A stretch of 64,000 nt of DNA from Solanum dulcamara (lineage: Eukaryota > Streptophyta > Magnoliopsida > Solanales > Solanaceae): assembly GCF_947179165.1 (NCBI RefSeq), contig NC_077238.1, positions 83,233,757 to 83,297,756 of the forward strand, written 5' to 3'. Numbering within the stretch: position 1 is the stretch's first letter; each line of letters opens with the position of its first letter. Below, piece by piece: positions 28,101 to 34,100 of this stretch. Made by a program: the position numbers and the translations under genes. Below the pieces are notes generated by a model that was given only the letters and a program-made list of their open reading frames with translations, did not search any database and was not told where the DNA came from.

Positions 28101-31100
28101 GAGTTAGTGTTGCAGCAGAGGATGGTCAAACATGGCAACAAGGCTGTTGCTCAACTGCTAGTCAAGTGGTCTGGTTTTCCTGCTGATGTTGCTACCTGGG
28201 AATTTGCTAATGTATTGAAGACTAGATTTCCTTTGTTTAATCCTTGAGGACATGGATCTTCTGTTGGGGGAAGTACTGATACACGAAATGTTAGCTTCCA
28301 GAAGTTAGTTACAGGGAGTGAGTTAGTTAGAACAGAGCACAGTACCCGATGTAACAGAATTAGTTAGAAGCAGTTATCAATTTAGATTCTTTCTCAACTC
28401 TATTAAAGAGCATTGTATCATTACAGATTTGATATGAATTGAATATACAACTACATTCCCTATTGAATTCTATTTCTTCATCTTCAATCTTTCCATTCAC
28501 CATAGCTGAATAACTCGAGCTTCTCCGTCAAGCTCCTGTCCAGCTGCTAAGACCTCGGATTCCTTTGAGAATCCTTGCATTTTAGCTAACATTTTGACTG
28601 CTTCCAGGAGCTGAGACGCTAAAGACTTAATGGATAAAAGCCCATTTATGTCTTTAATTTGGTCCTCCCGTGCATTCTCAATTAAACCCAAATGGGTTTC
28701 AGAATATCCTTTGTATCTCTGGCCCAAAAAAGTTGTTAGATGAGAATGATATCATTTCCTTTCGTCTCAGATGCCTCTTTCAAGACCTGCACTATCCATT
28801 CCAGACTCATGAGCTATTGCAGGTCTTAAAGTCAGGCAGTACAATCTACTAGAGAGGCATCTAAGACGAAAGGAAATGATATCATCTCCAGACTCATGAG
28901 CTATTGCATGGGTTTATATGAGAATGCACGGGAGGCCCAACAACATTTCCTTTCGTCTTAGATGCCTCTCTCTAGTAGATTGTACTGCCTGACTTTAAGT
29001 CCCTGCAAGGCACAAGGATAGTTAACTTAAGTGCAGATGTTTTGTGCAATGACTTCATTTAGTTTAACCGAGCAATAGAAGCAATTGAATAGGTTCTCAT
29101 CTGAATAGAAGTAGGGAGCAATTAGATGGTACATTAAATGGTAAAACCTAAAGTTGGATATTTCAAAAGTATGTTCTGCTTTTTTCAGGGATTCAACCTT
29201 AATTTACTTGGTTTAGATGGTTCAAGGCTTTCGTATTTCCAATGTACAATTGCATGGAGCTAATCCTTGTATATTTCTTTTTACGATGATGTACGAGCAG
29301 ACTTGTGTGCACCTTTATTAATCCACCGGGTACAATTATCGACCAACTCTACCCACCAAGACTTAGAAAACTAGAACGGCTTGTATCTTCCTTTGCTTCT
29401 ATGGGAAATAGCCAAGAAGAGCGTTACAGTTAATTCGTTTTGCCTTGTTGTATACTCTATCCTTTACCTTGCAAGGATGGTATTTTGAATAAATTATCAG
29501 GAGAGAGTTGAATGCTCTACCTTCTTGCTAGAGAAGAAAGGGCACAAAGCTGGAGTCAAATTATGACGATTTGAAAGGGACCCAAATGTAGCTTTGTTTT
29601 TTCTATTTTAAGTTTGAGCTTTCTTGTTCTTATACTGAATTATAAGACCTTTCATGATTTAAAGGAGAAGTGGTTCACCTTTGTTTTGTTTAAGTATCCT
29701 ATGGTGGTTGAGGGAAGGAGTCGTTTGTTCCCTTATATGGTGCTGTGAATTCTCATCTCATGAGCTAGTGTTTGGGATTTAGGCCCAAGATTCATTTTCT
29801 TACAATAGTATCAAAGCAAGATCCATCCTTATTCTTGGTTACCTAATGTTGGGCCTTCATGTTATGGTTCAAGCACCAAATGTCCAGTCATGTGCATGGG
29901 CATTCAGTCTCACATTGATGGAGGGAATAGGTTGTTTCCTTACATGGTATTCGGTAATCCTCACTTCATGAGCTTAACTTTTGTGGTTGAGTTAGGCCCA
30001 AGATGAAGTTTATTTAACAATTTTCTTAATGTGTGTCCTCAAATGAGGTGATTTGGATATATGTTGTTTCATGAGATCAAGTGCATTGTTTGGAACTAAA
30101 GGCTAATTTCTTTGTAAGCTTTAGCTTTTGTATTTACTCAGTTTTTGTTCATAGGTGGTGGAGAACTGTACGTGTGGGGCACCAATGAAAATGGGTGTCT
30201 TGGTATTGGGTACTCTTTTTTGCATTGCTTCATAGTTGAATTTGTTGGATGGTCAAGTCATCCTTATAGATTCTCTTTTTCATTTCTTATAAAATTTTAT
30301 GATGTACTCTTTGTGTTTGCTTATGTCAGATCTACAGATGTCACTCATTTACCTGAAAAAGTTGAAGGACCATTTTTGAGGCATTCAGTTTCTGAGGTTT
30401 GTTTCTCCATGTAGAATCTCTTTCTAATTTTTTAGTCAACACATTGCTTTGGCTTCCTATTCCAATCAAGTGTAATAGAGGTGCATAAAGTAGGTAAAGA
30501 AAAGGATACATGTGCAGTTGAGAAGACCATTTATTGAGAAAATGCATACTAGTATGTGTTATTAACTAGCTTACACCAAGGTTATGCATATGAGTTTTGA
30601 TGTGAAGAAATGCCTGGACAGAATTCTGTTGTGAATGGGTGTCATGTATATTGTGCCAGAAAGACTTTCAGGATATATTGGTGTTATGCATGTTTCAACA
30701 GGATACAACTACTAATACTAATACTATTGCGTGCAAACAAAGGTGTAATCTACCTGATACTCTTGAAAGCAAGGGGTTTGCCTTCTGGGTCGAGTTCGTC
30801 GCACTGGACTTGCCTAGTGCGGGTTACCTCTCCTTTGTGGTTTGGGAGCTATTGCATAGGTGTGGGGGTGTTACCCTATCCGCACCCAAAGGGTAGTGGC
30901 TGCGGGTTTCCCTTGTCATCCAAAAAAAAAAAACTAATACTCTATTGGAGGGGTTTGATTGGTTTGAAAAGATTATGAAAGTCATAAATTCTACTTTGTT
31001 GTCTTGACAGGTATCCTGTGGTTGGAAGCATACAGCAGCAATTTCTGGTACAACAATCATAGTAAATTTAAATTGCATGTGTTGTTTTGTATAGTTGCTA

Positions 31101-34100
31101 ATAAACGTGTTTGTGCTTGTTCCCCGTCTTGAAACCTATTGATGTTAATGTTGCATTCTCCCTGCTCTTCTACTCAACCAACAATTCTTTTCTGCTGCTT
31201 ATAATATGAATTTTCTGAATTGTGTTACAAATAGATATAAAGATTCCTCTTTTTAGTCTAGCAACCTCAATCCCCAAGAAATACTGCAACTTCCCTAGAT
31301 CTTTGATCTGAAATTCTTGCTCTAACAACTTCTTAATCGGATCATCTTTTCTTTATCATCTCCTGTCATTACTATGTCGTCAACGTAAACGATGAGAAAA
31401 GTGAATTTGCCTCCTTTGATGTCTTATGAAGAGGGTGTGATCGGCAATGCTTTGTTGGTAACCGAAAGAGATCATGGCTTCAGAAAATCTGTCAAACCAA
31501 GCTCTAGGGATTGCTTCAGTACAAGGTTCTCCAATTGCACATCTTTCCCTAACTTTGTTCAAGGAACAGGTCTACTAATTCTTTGATTCCAGTTAGTAAG
31601 AGGGATCTTGAATTAAGAAATAGACCCTAGAAGCTAAAAATGGCTTATCAAATTCACTCCATATAATACACCTCTTCTTCTAAGTCTCCACAAAAAAATG
31701 CATTCTTCACATCCAACTGTTGTAAGTCCCAATCAAAATTAGCTGCACATGAGAAAAGAATTTTGATATTGTTCATCCATTCGAATGCTACTAAACGACA
31801 AGAATAGTCTATTTGAACAGGGCACATGCATCACACATAAGGAAGACGCCGAAAGACTACCTTACGCTGCCATTTTTCCAATATTATTGAATAGCATGGC
31901 CTGGGGCTAAGATAACTCAAGTGGGAGAGCCGTGTTATGGGTGACCTTATTGCACGGTTCAGAGAGCACTTGTGTATGTGATGCAAGTGAACGTCTACGA
32001 AAAAGCTGTCGTAAAGTTTCGTTCTTCGTTCCGTCGTCGACCCTGGAAAAAGTCTCATGATAATCAACTCCATAAGTTTGTGTGAATCCCTGAAACACCA
32101 ATATTGCTTTGAATATTTCAACCGACCCATCAACTTTATATTTCACAATGAAGACTCTTTTGCAACCAATTAACTTTTTTGTCTTGTGGTGAAGTGACAA
32201 GTTCCCAAGTCTCATTTCTTCAGTCATAGCTTGCTTCCGTTTAGGATCTGCAAAAGCTTTCCTCTAATTCTGGTGAATAGACAAGGCAAAGACTATAGGA
32301 AGGAGACAAGGAATGATAGGAGACAAATTTAGATTAAAGATGTTTGGTACAAGATTGATAGGAGACAAATTTAGATAAAAGATGTTTGGTACAAGATCTG
32401 ACTCCTTTTCTATGAGTAATATAAAAATCTTAACTCATTAGGAAAAGTAGATAACTCAACAGTAGAGGAGGATTCAGCTTCGGCAGACACCATAATAGCT
32501 TATTCTGCTGTATTTTTCCTTGTTAGCTTATCTAATCATGTCTATTCAAACGCCCAACAGTCTCCCCTGATTATTTTCTCCAACTACACTTTCAATTACA
32601 ATAAAAAAAATATATTATTCCTATAATTACACTATGAAAAGGAAAAATAAGGTCTCCTAAAACCATGTTGATTAATTAACACCATCAACTTATCTATCTC
32701 AAGCATATTCTTTGGTAATACTTGTTCTTGAAGATGATAGAAGGGAGAGCAATGGATGTTTATTGGTAGAAACTATTAATAAGATGTAAAATGATGAACA
32801 ATATAACATCTGAAATTCTCTGCCTTCTTTGTTTTTAATCAAACTCTACTGAAACTCACTGACGCAATTTCTGAGCTTTTACATGAATCATGGTTATGCA
32901 AGACTTACAAAGGGTACAAGTAGCACACATGGAAGATAGAACCTCGTATGTTAGGAAACTCTTAACTTCTTATGGAAAACAAATTATTGAACATTGGAAT
33001 GGAAGAGACTCAAATGAAGGGGAACGAATGTCAAAGAGCCGAACCCAACTAGCTTGGAATAGAGTGTTGAGACCATGATTGTACTATCTTCATCAAACAA
33101 AATTTTAATTTGAACCATCTCCAAACCATCTTAATATCTGGTTGACCTGTGAAAGGTTGAACTTTGAGAGCTGACCTCTTTGATTCCTTAATCTTCATGC
33201 CGTGCTAATGAAACAATACAACAAATTTGGAAGCTGGCTTTTTATAGGTATCTAGAACACTTCTGTGAACCATTGTTGTTCTAGAGATTGTTACCATAAA
33301 AACCTAGTTAAAATCCTAGGTCCATCATCTCCAAATGATAAAGTGGGCTGGAAATGCTCATGTTATCTTCTTTTATGTTGGCAGTATTATTAACCAAAGA
33401 GATGGCCTCAGAAGATATGACAACGACAAGCACTTGTTCCTGAAAGCAAAAAGGACTGTTTAATCATTTCTCCATCATTCTAATCCAAAAAGAAATTGAA
33501 CTTCTAAGAGAAGGAGATTTCGTCCTACTCACATGTTGCAAACCTAAAGATTTTCCATGCTACAGTTGCATATAAGAATCCCAATGTCCCATTGATATGG
33601 AATCGCTGATTTCGTCGGTTTTCTGTTGTTTCTATGTTCCTCTATCCTGATTGTGGGCTGGAATTTTTTTTACGCTTCTGGGTAGTTGTAGAAGTGCCAT
33701 TTTACTGTTTTATCTCTCTAGTTTTCAGTATTTTGTAATTCATTCGTTGTCAACAACTGCTTGGTTCTATTTGTTTTGGCATTTGAATGATAACATTTTG
33801 AGTTAAGGGTTAAAGACACGCCTAAACTATCACAATTTTTTGAGTTTTATAGTTGAACTATTGGGAACGTGAGTTTCCTACCTGAACTATCACCCAATGG
33901 TTGGCGAAACACACTTAGACGTTGACTAGACCTAATGATTGTCTACAAACGCTTTTAGGCACGCGTGGTCATATAATCTTCGTCCACCTGTTCTATTAGC
34001 TGACACATTATTATTTTTTTATTTTATATATTTTCCAATTGATTCCTTTAAAACCATAAACTCTTGCCCTTGGTCGGAGATATCGACGCCACGGCTGAGA

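Noticed and set aside
23767..28495. Endogenous plant pararetrovirus
   Set aside because: Chromodomain after integrase, a polypurine tract and an LTR, and no movement protein: this is a Ty3/gypsy chromovirus, not a caulimovirid.
28497..28727. Minus-strand frame of 76 codons with helix-like composition
   Set aside because: No family recognised; overlaps the foldback repeat and LTR edge, and has no promoter or partner; left unannotated.
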